Below are positions 1 through 8,712 of a DNA stretch of 64,000 nt, one piece after another. Numbering within the stretch: the first letter of the stretch is position 1; each line of letters starts with the position of its first letter. Origin of the DNA: Caulobacter sp. Root655 (GTDB lineage Bacteria > Pseudomonadota > Alphaproteobacteria > Caulobacterales > Caulobacteraceae); contig NZ_LMHC01000021.1 of NCBI RefSeq assembly GCF_001427665.1, forward strand, positions 337,934-401,933, given 5' to 3'. The notes beneath the pieces are model-generated. The model did not search any database and had not been told where the DNA came from. It was given only the letters and a program-made list of their open reading frames with translations. The translations under genes were made by a program, and so were the position numbers.

Positions 1-23
1 AATCCATATGCGATAGCCCCGCC

Positions 24-605
24 TCACACCGTCACGGAAACGGGCGCGTTCGCTTCAGGCCGGCTGTATTCGCTCATCGCGGTCCGAAAGGCGTCCATGG
101 CGGCGCGATAGGGCGCCCAGACCTTGTCCATCCTGGCCTGGTCGGCGGCGTGGGTCAGGGCCCATTGCGACTGGGTCTGGGCGGTCGAGGCCATCTTGAC
201 GGTCCCACCCAGCTCCTTGGCGATCTTGTTGGCCCGCCACTGGGCCAACTGGGGCCCGCCGTCATAGGGTTCGTCGACGCCGCTGATGATCCCGTCGGCC
301 TTGCCGTAGGTGGCCGAAGAGCCGCCATTGTAGAGCCGAGCGACCACCTCGCCGTTCTTGTAGACCTCGGCGAACAGCCTGGACGGATCGCCGTCGTGCA
401 CCACACCGGCCTCGTTCATCGCCGTCATCATGACCTCGGGGTCCAGGGGCGGTGGCGGGGCGAAACCCGGCGGCAGCTTGCGGATCACCGCCGAAGGATC
501 GGCCGCCTTGAGCGACCGCACCAAGGCGGGATCGACAGGAAAGGACTTCGGCGTCGCGCCGAGAAGCGCGGCGGATGCGCCCGAGGTGACTGCGCTGATG
601 GTCAT
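24..605 (-). CDS. Hypothetical protein, 193 aa
   Basis: I do not recognise the family. The start at 605 (MTISAVTSG) is chosen over longer in-frame ORF because a GGGAGCAGGTC ribosome-binding stretch sits just before it and the upstream extension reads as low-complexity Arg/Ala. The N-terminus is Ala/Ser-rich, followed by a proline run (FAPPPPLDPEV, about residue 50) and a hydrophilic middle with YNGGSSATYGKADG. The C-terminal part is Ala/Met/Arg-rich and probably helical. There is no convincing signal peptide or membrane segment. It is divergent from the gene at 826. Codon use is typical of the window, so it is probably a real gene of unknown role. Confidence 0.7.
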   Translation of the reverse strand: MTISAVTSGASAALLGATPKSFPVDPALVRSLKAADPSAVIRKLPPGFAPPPPLDPEVMMTAMNEAGVVHDGDPSRLFAEVYKNGEVVARLYNGGSSATYGKADGIISGVDEPYDGGPQLAQWRANKIAKELGGTVKMASTAQTQSQWALTHAADQARMDKVWAPYRAAMDAFRTAMSEYSRPEANAPVSVTV

Positions 606-825
606 GACCTGCTCCCGAAGTGACGGAGGGTTCAAGAGCAACGCTCGTGCCAGCGGAAATCCTCGTCGAATCAATGCGCCGCATCGCCCGGAACAACCTT
701 GGCGGGCACGAACTGCCGGGCTTGCGGCAAAAACGCGCGGGCGGGCCGCACGGTGCGGCTTGGTAAACGCCCCTAAACCACGTCCCTTAGCCATTATGTG
801 AGACCACGGGCGTATTGCTGTTCCC

Positions 826-1230
826 ATGAGTTCAGGAAGCACGTCCCGAAATCACATCGTCGCCAATCCCGAAGGCCTGTCGGCGACCACCGTCCTGCTG
901 GCGTTCGGCGAATGGCTGGACCAGCGGCTGGCCGAGGCCATGCGGCTGGACATGGACCTGGCGTTCCGCGACCGCCCGTTCGACATCGAGGTCGATCGCA
1001 CCCCGGCCCTGGTCGGCTGGGAGCACCGCTACCTCGCGCCCGGCGCGGCCGCGCCCAAGGGTCGGCTGTGGACCGTCTACCGCCTGCAGGACCAGACCGG
1101 CCGCCCGGCCACCCTGCCCCGCCACGCCGATGACTATGCCGACACGGTGACGCCGCTGCTCGGCGAGCTGGGCTATCTGGGGGTGTTCGACGGCGAACCG
1201 GCGCTGTTCCCGGGCGTTGGCCGGCGGTAA
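826..1230 (+). CDS. Hypothetical protein, 134 aa
   Basis: A small soluble protein with no signal peptide or transmembrane segment that I can see. The sequence is acidic and mixed, with FGEWLDQRLAEAMRLDMDLAFRDRPFDIEVDRTP-type helix/strand alternation and several Trp and Tyr residues. I cannot assign a family. It is divergent from the gene ending at 24 and convergent with the I78-like lipoprotein gene, leaving only 28 bp between the two stops. The start is the only good ATG at the head of the coding signal; the ribosome-binding site is weak. Confidence 0.6.
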   Translation: MSSGSTSRNHIVANPEGLSATTVLLAFGEWLDQRLAEAMRLDMDLAFRDRPFDIEVDRTPALVGWEHRYLAPGAAAPKGRLWTVYRLQDQTGRPATLPRHADDYADTVTPLLGELGYLGVFDGEPALFPGVGRR

Positions 1231-1258
1231 GCGGGACAGCTGCGTCCGCGAGACGGCC

Positions 1259-1594
1259 TCAGCCGCATTTGACTTGCTGGACGACGCCGGTGTCGGGGTT
1301 GAACAGGATGTTCAGCCGGTCGGGGCGGTAGTCCATGGTCACCGGGCAGGTCGTGCAGGCCACACGCCAGCGAGACGGATCGACCGGGGCCGGCAGTTCG
1401 GTGCGGTTCTTGCCGACGAAGGCCTGGGCGTCCTTCAGGCCGCACTGGTCCTTCTCGGCCTGGGGCGGCGTGGGGGGCAAAGCGATGGACGGCGGCGCGG
1501 TGGGCGTGCTGGGCGCGGGCATGGGGGCCGGCTCGGGCGCGCTGGAACACGAGGCCAGGACCAGGACGACGCCCGCCAGCAGGAAACGTTTCAT
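1259..1594 (-). CDS. Probable lipoprotein with I78-type peptidase inhibitor domain
   Basis: A 111-aa protein with a short signal peptide ending in a lipobox (VLASC, Cys16), so probably lipid-anchored. A Pro/Ala-rich linker (about residues 17-45) follows. The C-terminal domain carries the features of the I78 (elastase inhibitor-like) family: VGKNRTELP, a TMDYRPDRLNI block and a terminal VKCG. Two cysteines in ACTTC may add a disulfide. The ATG overlaps the stop of holC by 4 bp (ATGA), so the two are probably translated together. The role is inferred from the domain only: periplasmic protease inhibition or envelope protection. Confidence 0.75.
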   Translation of the reverse strand: MKRFLLAGVVLVLASCSSAPEPAPMPAPSTPTAPPSIALPPTPPQAEKDQCGLKDAQAFVGKNRTELPAPVDPSRWRVACTTCPVTMDYRPDRLNILFNPDTGVVQQVKCG

Positions 1595-2055
1595 GCCTGT
1601 TTCTCCCATCCGCGTTCGGCGCCCTGGCGCCAGTAGGACACGGGGTGGCCCGCGCCCTTGAAAGCCTTCCAACGACCCCGCGCCAGGCGCAAGGCCTCCT
1701 CGTCGCGGCCGTCGAACAGCACCAGGCACCGTTCGAACCCCGAAAGGTCGCCCGGTTCGGCCCCGTCGAGCAGGAACAAGGCCTGGCCGTCGTTGGGGTT
1801 GTCCAGCTTGTCGGTCAGCAGCACCGGCTGGCGATCGGCCATCGGCTCGTCGGCCAGACCGTGCGGCAGGAAGCTTTCGTCGCGGTACGTCCAGAGATGG
1901 GCGTCCAGGGCGCGCAGGCGATCGGGGTCGCCGCCGCGCACCAGGGCCCGCCAGCCGCGCCCCAGGGTCTTTTCCAGCAGCTCGGGCAGCACCTGTTCCA
2001 GGGCGCTGCGTTCGAGGTGGTAGAACCAGATGTCGCAGGGCGTTGTGGTGGTCAT
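1591..2055 (-). CDS. holC: DNA polymerase III chi subunit
   Basis: A 154-aa protein matching HolC, the chi subunit of the DNA polymerase III clamp-loader complex, which links the holoenzyme to single-stranded-DNA-binding protein. The N-terminal CDIWFYHLERSALEQVLPEL and the central WTYRDESFLPHG followed by a QPVLLTD strand are characteristic. Length is normal for the family. It lies downstream of pepA on the same strand, as in many proteobacteria, separated from it by a roughly 100-bp inverted-repeat element. Its stop overlaps the start of the I78 lipoprotein gene. Confidence 0.9.
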   Translation of the reverse strand: MTTTTPCDIWFYHLERSALEQVLPELLEKTLGRGWRALVRGGDPDRLRALDAHLWTYRDESFLPHGLADEPMADRQPVLLTDKLDNPNDGQALFLLDGAEPGDLSGFERCLVLFDGRDEEALRLARGRWKAFKGAGHPVSYWRQGAERGWEKQA

Positions 2056-2067
2056 TCGATAATTCTT

Positions 2068-2163
2068 GTCATCCCGGGCGTAGCGTAGCGAAGACCCGGG
2101 ACCGCCGGAAGCGTTGGCGTTTCCGGCGGTCCCGGATAGCGGCTTCGCCGCTTCCGGGATGAC
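2068..2163. repeat. Intergenic inverted-repeat element, GTCATCCCGGG family, copy 1
   Basis: A 96-bp element bounded by GTCATCCCGGG and its complement CCCGGGATGAC (one C longer or shorter at the inner edge). It contains GACCCGGGACCGCCGGAA opposed by TTCCGGCGGTCCCGGAT and an inner GCGGCTTCGCCGC hairpin. It lies between pepA and holC. A second copy with the same outer and inner blocks is at 28568-28667. It could fold in RNA or cruciform DNA. The non-coding call is based on position and symmetry. Confidence 0.85.
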
Positions 2164-2174
2164 AGCCTAGAAGA

Positions 2175-3656
2175 TCACCCTTCGTAGGCGTCCGCGACCA
2201 ACCTATTGAGCAGGCGCACGCCGAAACCGACCGCGCCGTCCGGGACGGTAGGGTCGGTCGAGGGCTTGCGCCAGGCCACCGAGGCGATGTCCAGATGGGC
2301 CCACGGCACGCCGTTGACGAACTTCTGCAGGAACAGCGCCGCGGTGATCGAGCCGGCCGGGCGGCCGCCGATGTTCTTCAGGTCGGCGATCGGGCTTTCG
2401 ATCTGCTTCTCGTAGGCGGCCGGCATCGGCATGCGCCACAGCGGCTCGCGCTCGGCCTTGCCAGCCGCGAGAAGTTTCTCCGACAAGCCATCGTTATTAC
2501 TGAACAAACCGCCCAAATCATGACCGAGCGAAATGATGATCGCGCCGGTCAGAGTGGCCAGGTCGATCATGAACTTCGGCTTGAATCGGTCCTGGCAGTA
2601 CCAGAGGGCGTCGGCCAGCACGAGGCGGCCTTCGGCGTCGGTGTTGATGACCTCGATGGTCTGGCCGCTCATCGAGGTGACCACGTCGCCGGGGCGCTGG
2701 GCATTGCCGTCCGGCATGTTCTCGACCAGGCCGAGGACGCCGATGGCGTTGACCTTGGCCTTACGGCCGGCCAGGGCGTGCATGACGCCGGCCACGGCGG
2801 CCGCGCCGCCCATGTCCCACTTCATGTCTTCCATGCCGTCGGCCGGCTTGATCGAGATGCCGCCGGTGTCGAAGCAGACGCCCTTGCCGACGAAGGCGAT
2901 CGGCTGGGCCGACTTGTCGGCCGCGCCGTACCACTTGATCACCGCCAGCTGGCTCTCGCGGACGCTGCCCTGCCCGACGCCGAGCAGCGAGCCCATGCCC
3001 AGCTTGGCCATCTGCGCCTCGCCGAGGATCTCGACCTCCAGGCCGAGCTTCTCCAGACCCTTCACGCGGGCGGCGAACTCTTCCGGATGCAGGATATTGG
3101 CCGGCTCGGAGACCAGGTCGCGGCTGAACAGAATGGCGTCGGCGACGGCCTCCAGGCTGGCGAAGGCCTTCTGGGCCTTGGCGGGGTCGGTTGCGGCCAC
3201 CTTGACCACGGCGACCGACGGCTTTTTCTCGGCCTTCTCGGTGGTGCGGTACTTGTCGAAGCGGTAGGCCGCCAGCTTGACGCCGAAGGCGGCGCGGGCG
3301 GCGGTCTCGGCGTCGCTTCCCAGCTTGAGGACCAGTTCGGTGACGCCCGAGGCCTTGACCGCCTGGTAAGCGTGGCCGGCGGCGACCTCGACCGTCTCGG
3401 GCTCGACCGCGCCGTCGCCGTCGACGCCGACCAGCACCACGCGGGCGGCTTCCAGGCCGGCCGGGGCGATCAGGTCCAGGGTCTGCCCCTTGGCGCCGGT
3501 GAAGCGGCCGCCGGCCACGGCGCGGGCCAGGGCCCCGCCGCTGGCCTCGTTGACGGCCTTGGCCTCGGGCGAAAGGGCGGCGGCCTCATAGGCCAGGACC
3601 GCCAAGGCGGCGTTGGCGCCGGCCTGGCTGTCGGCGGGGACGAACTCGATACGCAT
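2175..3656 (-). CDS. pepA: Leucyl aminopeptidase (M17 family)
   Basis: A 493-aa cytosolic aminopeptidase that releases N-terminal residues from peptides using two divalent metal ions. The C-terminal catalytic domain carries GKGVCFDTGGISIKP (257-271) and NTDAEGRL (338-345). By family alignment this places Lys258, Asp263, Lys270, Asp281, Asp340, Glu342 and Arg344 in the expected metal-binding and catalytic positions. The N-terminal ~170 residues form the less conserved M17 cap domain. The start is supported by a CAGGAG ribosome-binding site. It is divergent from lptF, so 3657-3897 should contain promoters for both. Some M17 enzymes also bind DNA; nothing here shows that. Confidence 0.95.
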   Translation of the reverse strand: MRIEFVPADSQAGANAALAVLAYEAAALSPEAKAVNEASGGALARAVAGGRFTGAKGQTLDLIAPAGLEAARVVLVGVDGDGAVEPETVEVAAGHAYQAVKASGVTELVLKLGSDAETAARAAFGVKLAAYRFDKYRTTEKAEKKPSVAVVKVAATDPAKAQKAFASLEAVADAILFSRDLVSEPANILHPEEFAARVKGLEKLGLEVEILGEAQMAKLGMGSLLGVGQGSVRESQLAVIKWYGAADKSAQPIAFVGKGVCFDTGGISIKPADGMEDMKWDMGGAAAVAGVMHALAGRKAKVNAIGVLGLVENMPDGNAQRPGDVVTSMSGQTIEVINTDAEGRLVLADALWYCQDRFKPKFMIDLATLTGAIIISLGHDLGGLFSNNDGLSEKLLAAGKAEREPLWRMPMPAAYEKQIESPIADLKNIGGRPAGSITAALFLQKFVNGVPWAHLDIASVAWRKPSTDPTVPDGAVGFGVRLLNRLVADAYEG

Positions 3657-3897
3657 GACGCGCTCCTGGAAACCGATGGAGCCCCGAAAGGACCTTCTGC
3701 CCGTTGGATTGGCGCAAACCAGGACCGAAGAAAAGCACCAATCGATCGCACCGGCGACGGGGCGGATCGCCGGACGCGGAGGCCGGCCACTTTACTGCCT
3801 GACTTGAGCGGTTGTGCGCACGCGAACACGCCGTGTAGAAGGTGGTCCTTCCCCGGAGCGCGCCACGCGACTCCGCTTTCCCCCGTGCCTGTCGTCG

Positions 3898-5037
3898 ATG
3901 CGCCTGATCGAACGCTATCTCTTCCGCCAGCTCCTGGGCCCGACGCTGTTGGCGACGTTGGCCCTGGTGGCGCTTGCCTTGCTGGCGCGCAGCCTGTCGG
4001 AGTTCGACGTGCTGATCGAGCAACGCCAGTCGGCCGCGGTGTTCCTGAAGATCATCGGCCTGGCCCTGCCCCAGCTGCTGGGCATGATTCTGCCGATCGC
4101 TCTGTTCGTGGCGACGCTGGTGGCCCTCAACCGACTGCACACCGAGCAGGAAATCGTCGTCTGCTTCGCCGGCGGCATGAGTCGCTGGCGGGTGATCTCG
4201 CCGGCCATGCGCCTGGCCGTGATGGCCACCCTGATTTCGCTGGCCATGAGCCTCTGGGCCGCCCCCTGGAGCGCGCGGGCGATTCGCGAGACCTTCTTCG
4301 ACATGAAGTCGGACCTGGCCTCGACCCTGGTGCGTCCAGGCGAGTTCACCGAGCCGGGCCCGGGCCTGACGGTCTACGCCCAGGTGATCGACCGTGACCA
4401 GATCATCCACAACCTGTTCATTCACCAGGAAAAACCCAACGGCGGCGCCGTCACCTACACGGCCCGCGAAGGCGTGATCGCCGAGCGCAAGGGCCTGCCG
4501 GTGCTGATCCTGCATAAGGGCTCCAACCAGGAATTCTCGCGGGCGGGCGTGCTGCAGTACCTATCCTGGGACGAATACACCTTCGACCTGTCCTCGCTGT
4601 TCCAGAGTGACGAGCTGCTGCACTACAAGATCGGCGACCGCTATCCGCATGAGCTGTTCTTCCCCGACCTGCAGCAGGAATGGGAACAGCAGAACCGCGT
4701 GAAGATGCTGTCGGAGGGCCATTGGCGCCTGGCCAGTCCGCTCTACAACATGGCGATGATGGCGATGGCCCTGGCCGCGGTGATCGGCGGCGCGTTCAAC
4801 CGCATGGGCTATGGCAAGCGGATCGCCGTCGTCGGGGCCGCCGCCGCGGTGGTCCAGATCCTGGGCTTCGGCGTCAAGGCCGCCTGCGACAGCGACGTCT
4901 GGCTCAACGTGCTGCAATACGCCGTGCCGCTGGCCGCCCTTTGGTGGGGCCTCGCCCAGATCTTCCGTCAGAAGACCAACCGCTACATCGCCATCAGCCA
5001 CGTCGAGCCGTCCATGACTCCCCTGGGGGCTCGATGA
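3898..5037 (+). CDS. lptF: LPS export ABC transporter permease LptF
   Basis: A 379-aa inner-membrane permease of the YjgP/YjgQ family, which with LptG and the ATPase LptB extracts lipopolysaccharide from the inner membrane. The start MRLIERYLFRQLL is the canonical family N-terminus; a longer in-frame extension to 3814 looks non-coding. Three hydrophobic segments precede a periplasmic beta-jellyroll region (about residues 120-270), and further transmembrane helices follow near the C-terminus. It heads the lptF-lptG-lptD-surA-pdxA row, and its stop overlaps the lptG start (ATGA). Confidence 0.93.
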   Translation: MRLIERYLFRQLLGPTLLATLALVALALLARSLSEFDVLIEQRQSAAVFLKIIGLALPQLLGMILPIALFVATLVALNRLHTEQEIVVCFAGGMSRWRVISPAMRLAVMATLISLAMSLWAAPWSARAIRETFFDMKSDLASTLVRPGEFTEPGPGLTVYAQVIDRDQIIHNLFIHQEKPNGGAVTYTAREGVIAERKGLPVLILHKGSNQEFSRAGVLQYLSWDEYTFDLSSLFQSDELLHYKIGDRYPHELFFPDLQQEWEQQNRVKMLSEGHWRLASPLYNMAMMAMALAAVIGGAFNRMGYGKRIAVVGAAAAVVQILGFGVKAACDSDVWLNVLQYAVPLAALWWGLAQIFRQKTNRYIAISHVEPSMTPLGAR

Positions 5038-6140
5038 TCGCCGTCGGGATGATCGAGCGCTATGTGCTCAAGAAGACGCTGGCCTCCCTGGCCGCCGCCC
5101 TGGCGGTGGTGGCCGTGCTGGTCATGCTGATCGCGTTCGTCGACATCTCCAAGAACGTCGGCACCCGCACCGAGGTCGGCTTCAGCGAGCTGCTGTTCCT
5201 GACCGTACTGCAGGCGCCCGCGACGATCCTGGTGCTTACGCCGTTCATCTTCCTGTTCGGCACCCTGGGCGCTTTCGTCGGGCTGAACCGGCGCAGCGAA
5301 CTGATCGCCATGCGGGCGGCCGGCGTCTCGGCCTGGCGGTTCATCATGCCGGCCGCCATCGCCGCGTTCATCATGGGCCTGCTGACTGTCAGCCTGCTCA
5401 ACCCGCTGACCGCGGCGATGAGCGCCCAGTTCGAAACCTCGCGCAACGCGATGATGGAGAACTATCTGAAATCGGCCCCCAAGGGCCTATGGCTGCGCCA
5501 GGGCGACGAGAAGACCCAAATCGTCATCCGCGCCCGGGCGCGCGACCAGGCGACCGACGGCACGGTGCGCCTGCGCGGAGTGTCGCTGTTCATCTACGCC
5601 GTAGGTCCCAATGGCAGCTTGCAGTTCTCGCGCCGCATCGAAGCGGCCGAGGCCCGGCTGGAGCCCGGCTTCTGGCGCCTGACGGGCGTCCGCGAAGCGA
5701 TGCCCGGGGCCGGGGCGATCCGTTCGGAAGGCATGTCGATCCGCTCGGACCTCGACGACCGCACGGCGTCGGAGCGGTTCAACAACCCCCAGGCCATCGC
5801 GATCTGGCGGCTGCCCGAGACCATCAAGCGCACGGACGCGGCCGGCTTCTCGTCGATCCCGTTCCGCCTGCGGCTGCATCAGGTGCTGGCCACGCCGCTG
5901 CTGTTCGCGGCGATGTCGGTGCTGGCCGCGGCCTTCTCGCTGCGCCTGATGCGCCTGGGAGGGCTGGCGGGACTGGCCGGGGCCGGCGTCACGCTGGGGT
6001 TTGGTTTCTTCTTCTTTAACGAGTTATGCGGCGCTCTGGGCAAGGCGGACGTGCTGACCCCAGCGATGGCCGCCTGGACACCGCCGGTGGTGGCGCTTTT
6101 GGCGGGTTTGACGCTGCTTTGCTATACCGAGGATGGTTGA
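5034..6140 (+). CDS. lptG: LPS export ABC transporter permease LptG
   Basis: A 368-aa partner permease of LptF with the same architecture: MIERYVLKKTLASL N-terminus, paired hydrophobic helices, a periplasmic domain (about residues 125-260) and C-terminal membrane helices. The start at 5034 overlaps the lptF stop by 4 bp. An alternative ATG at 5049 (MIERY) matches the family N-terminus better and may be the true one. Its 3' end overlaps lptD by 8 bp, implying coupled translation of the export machinery. Confidence 0.92.
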   Translation: MIAVGMIERYVLKKTLASLAAALAVVAVLVMLIAFVDISKNVGTRTEVGFSELLFLTVLQAPATILVLTPFIFLFGTLGAFVGLNRRSELIAMRAAGVSAWRFIMPAAIAAFIMGLLTVSLLNPLTAAMSAQFETSRNAMMENYLKSAPKGLWLRQGDEKTQIVIRARARDQATDGTVRLRGVSLFIYAVGPNGSLQFSRRIEAAEARLEPGFWRLTGVREAMPGAGAIRSEGMSIRSDLDDRTASERFNNPQAIAIWRLPETIKRTDAAGFSSIPFRLRLHQVLATPLLFAAMSVLAAAFSLRLMRLGGLAGLAGAGVTLGFGFFFFNELCGALGKADVLTPAMAAWTPPVVALLAGLTLLCYTEDG

Positions 6141-8637
6141 GTCTGTGTCGCCGGGATCGAGGTCGTTGATGATGGAGCTTCGCTGGGGGGCGAAAAGCAC
6201 GGGACGCGCGGTCCTGTTGGCGGGGGCCGCTTGGCTGGCCCTGGCCTGCACGGCGCAGGCGCAGCAGCCGCTCGTCACGATTCCCGCCGCGCCCACCCCC
6301 TCCCCGGCGGTCGACGACGGCTTGGGCGACACCGGCTACTATCTCGAATCCGATCTGCTGATCCGCGACGACGCCAATCAGAAGATGATCGCCCGCGGCG
6401 AGGTCGAGGCCCGCTACCAGGGGCGAACCCTGCGCGCCGATGAAGTGGTCTACGACACCAAGACCGACGTGGTGACCGCCCACGGCCACGTGACTCTGAT
6501 CAACGCCGACGGCACGGCGCAGTTCGCCGACGACATGACCATGGACAAGGACCTGAAGGCCGGCTTCGCCCGCGGCTTCTCGGCCCGCCTGGACAAGAAC
6601 ATCAAGATCGCCGCCGACACCGCGATCCGCCGCAGCGACACGATCCAGGAGCTGAACCAGGCGATCTACACGCCCTGCGAGGTCTGCGCCGAAAAGCCCA
6701 AGCCGACCTGGAGCATCGAGGCCGACAAGGTCGTGCAGGATAAGAAGCGCCACCTGGTCTACTATCACGGCGCGACGATCCGCATGTTCGGCGCGCCCCT
6801 GCTGTACCTGCCCGTGTTCTGGCACCCCGACCCGCAGACCCAGCGCAGCTCCGGTTTCCTGACGCCGAAGCTGGCCGTCTCCAAGCGCCGCGGCGTGTCG
6901 TACCAGCAGCCCTATCTCTTCGCGATCTCGCCGTCTCAGGATCTGGTGCTAACCCCCCAGATCAACGCGAAAGTTAACCCGTTCCTCAACGCCCAGTACC
7001 GCAAGCGCTTCTATTCCGGCGCGATCGAGGTTCGGGCCGGCGGCACCTATGACAAGGACTTCGACAACCACGGCGACCGGTTCGGCGAAGCCACGACCAA
7101 GAGCTACATCCTGGCCAGGGGCCTGTTCGACATCGACCGGAAGTGGAAGTGGGGCTTCACGGCCGAGCGGGCTTCCGACGCCCTGATCTTCGACGACTAC
7201 GACATCAACGACGTCTACCAGCAGCGCGGCCAGTTCACCGGCGACGACCATCGCCTGATGTCCCAGGTCTACGCCACCCGCCAGGACAAACGCTCCTACT
7301 TCTCGGCCTCGATGGTTTCGGTGCAGGGCCTGCGGGTCGTGGCCGTCGACACCACCACCGGCCTGGCCAGCAAGTTCGAGAACAGCGGAGCCTTCCCGCT
7401 GATCGGCCCTCTGATCGAGGCGCGCTGGGAACCGGAATCCCACATCCTCGGCGGCCGACTGCGCTTGCAAGGCTCGGGCGTGATGCTGAACCGCTCGGAG
7501 TCGCAGTTCGGCGAAGCGCCCTACAGCTATCTCGACTACAAGGGGAAGGACGGCGTCGACAGCACCCGCGGCACCCTGCAGGGCGATTGGCGCGCCAACC
7601 TGGTGCTCGGCCCCGGCCTGCGCGTCGAGCCCTTCGCCCAGGCGCGTGGCGATGTCTACAAGGTCAGCGACGTCTTCCTGCCGGTCAGCGCCCTGACGGC
7701 GGGCGACACCGCCAACATCAATTCCTCCCGCGCCCTGGGCGTCGTCGGCGTCGATCTGAGCCTGCCGCTGTATCGGCCGCTCAAGAACGGCGGCAGCATC
7801 GTGCTCGAGCCGCTGGTCCAGCTGGCTACGGGCTCCGACAGCTCGCGCGTCCCCATCATCGTGGCGCGCGGCCCCGCCACGTCGGCCTATCCCGAAGGCG
7901 TCCCGATCTATTTCAACGAGGACAGCACCAACTTCGAGCTCGACGAAACCAATCTGTTCGACGTCAACAAATCGCCCGGCTTCGACCTCTACGAGGGCGG
8001 CACGCGGATGAACGTCGGCGGACGGGCCACGATCAAGCTCGGCGACGGACGTGGCGGCAGCGTGCTGGTCGGTCGCAGCCTGCGCACCAAGGTTGATCCG
8101 CTCATGCCCACTCGAGCCGGCCTCGACCAGAAGGCTTCCGACTGGATCGTCGCGGCCACGGTCACCCCGATCCGCGGCGTCAACGCCTTCACGCGCGCCC
8201 GCTTCGACAACGACAACGGCAAGCTCAACCGCATCGAGGCCGGCCTCGACGCCTCGGTCTCGCGCGGCTTCGGCTCGGTGCGCTATCTGCGCGACAACAA
8301 GGACACCTCGGGCTTCCGCCAGGAAAACCTCGACTTCACCGCCGACTACAAGATTCGCGAGAACTGGGGCGTCACGGCGTTGGGTCGCCTATCCTATCAG
8401 GACGGCCGCGCGCTGCCGGTCGATCCCGTGACGGGGCTGACCCGCAAGGGCGAGTGGTCGTGGACCCGGCGCGATCTGGGCGTCTACTACAAGGACGACT
8501 GCATCCGGGTCGACGTGATCTACCAGAACGAAGACCGCTATACCCAAACGACCAGCGGTCTGCGCCTGAGAGCGGATGAGTCCATCGTGCTGCGCCTAAC
8601 GCTCGCCACATTGGGCGACACACTGTACAGCGATTAG
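6133..8637 (+). CDS. lptD: LPS-assembly outer-membrane protein LptD
   Basis: An 834-aa outer-membrane protein that inserts LPS into the outer leaflet. After a signal peptide (LLAGAAWLALACTAQA, ending about residue 36) comes an OstA/LptA-like beta-jellyroll (about residues 60-210, with VEARYQGRTLRADEVVYD). A long beta-barrel follows, ending in alternating aromatic strands. A TPCEVC pair after the jellyroll and a cysteine near the C-terminus (YYKDDCIRVDV) could form the inter-domain disulfides known for LptD. The start overlaps lptG; internal ATGs at 6169 and 6172 are possible alternatives. Confidence 0.93.
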   Translation: MVESVSPGSRSLMMELRWGAKSTGRAVLLAGAAWLALACTAQAQQPLVTIPAAPTPSPAVDDGLGDTGYYLESDLLIRDDANQKMIARGEVEARYQGRTLRADEVVYDTKTDVVTAHGHVTLINADGTAQFADDMTMDKDLKAGFARGFSARLDKNIKIAADTAIRRSDTIQELNQAIYTPCEVCAEKPKPTWSIEADKVVQDKKRHLVYYHGATIRMFGAPLLYLPVFWHPDPQTQRSSGFLTPKLAVSKRRGVSYQQPYLFAISPSQDLVLTPQINAKVNPFLNAQYRKRFYSGAIEVRAGGTYDKDFDNHGDRFGEATTKSYILARGLFDIDRKWKWGFTAERASDALIFDDYDINDVYQQRGQFTGDDHRLMSQVYATRQDKRSYFSASMVSVQGLRVVAVDTTTGLASKFENSGAFPLIGPLIEARWEPESHILGGRLRLQGSGVMLNRSESQFGEAPYSYLDYKGKDGVDSTRGTLQGDWRANLVLGPGLRVEPFAQARGDVYKVSDVFLPVSALTAGDTANINSSRALGVVGVDLSLPLYRPLKNGGSIVLEPLVQLATGSDSSRVPIIVARGPATSAYPEGVPIYFNEDSTNFELDETNLFDVNKSPGFDLYEGGTRMNVGGRATIKLGDGRGGSVLVGRSLRTKVDPLMPTRAGLDQKASDWIVAATVTPIRGVNAFTRARFDNDNGKLNRIEAGLDASVSRGFGSVRYLRDNKDTSGFRQENLDFTADYKIRENWGVTALGRLSYQDGRALPVDPVTGLTRKGEWSWTRRDLGVYYKDDCIRVDVIYQNEDRYTQTTSGLRLRADESIVLRLTLATLGDTLYSD

Positions 8638-8712
8638 AATGTCACCGCGTCGGGGGACGTGCGTACGAGCACGCGCCTTCCTTTGGACGCGTCTAGAGGA
8701 ACGACAATACCG

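Noticed and set aside
2295-4397. A 700-codon open frame antisense to pepA and overlapping lptF
   Set aside because: It is a high-GC shadow of pepA (Arg/Gly/Asp/His/Gln-rich, no domain); pepA and lptF explain the region.
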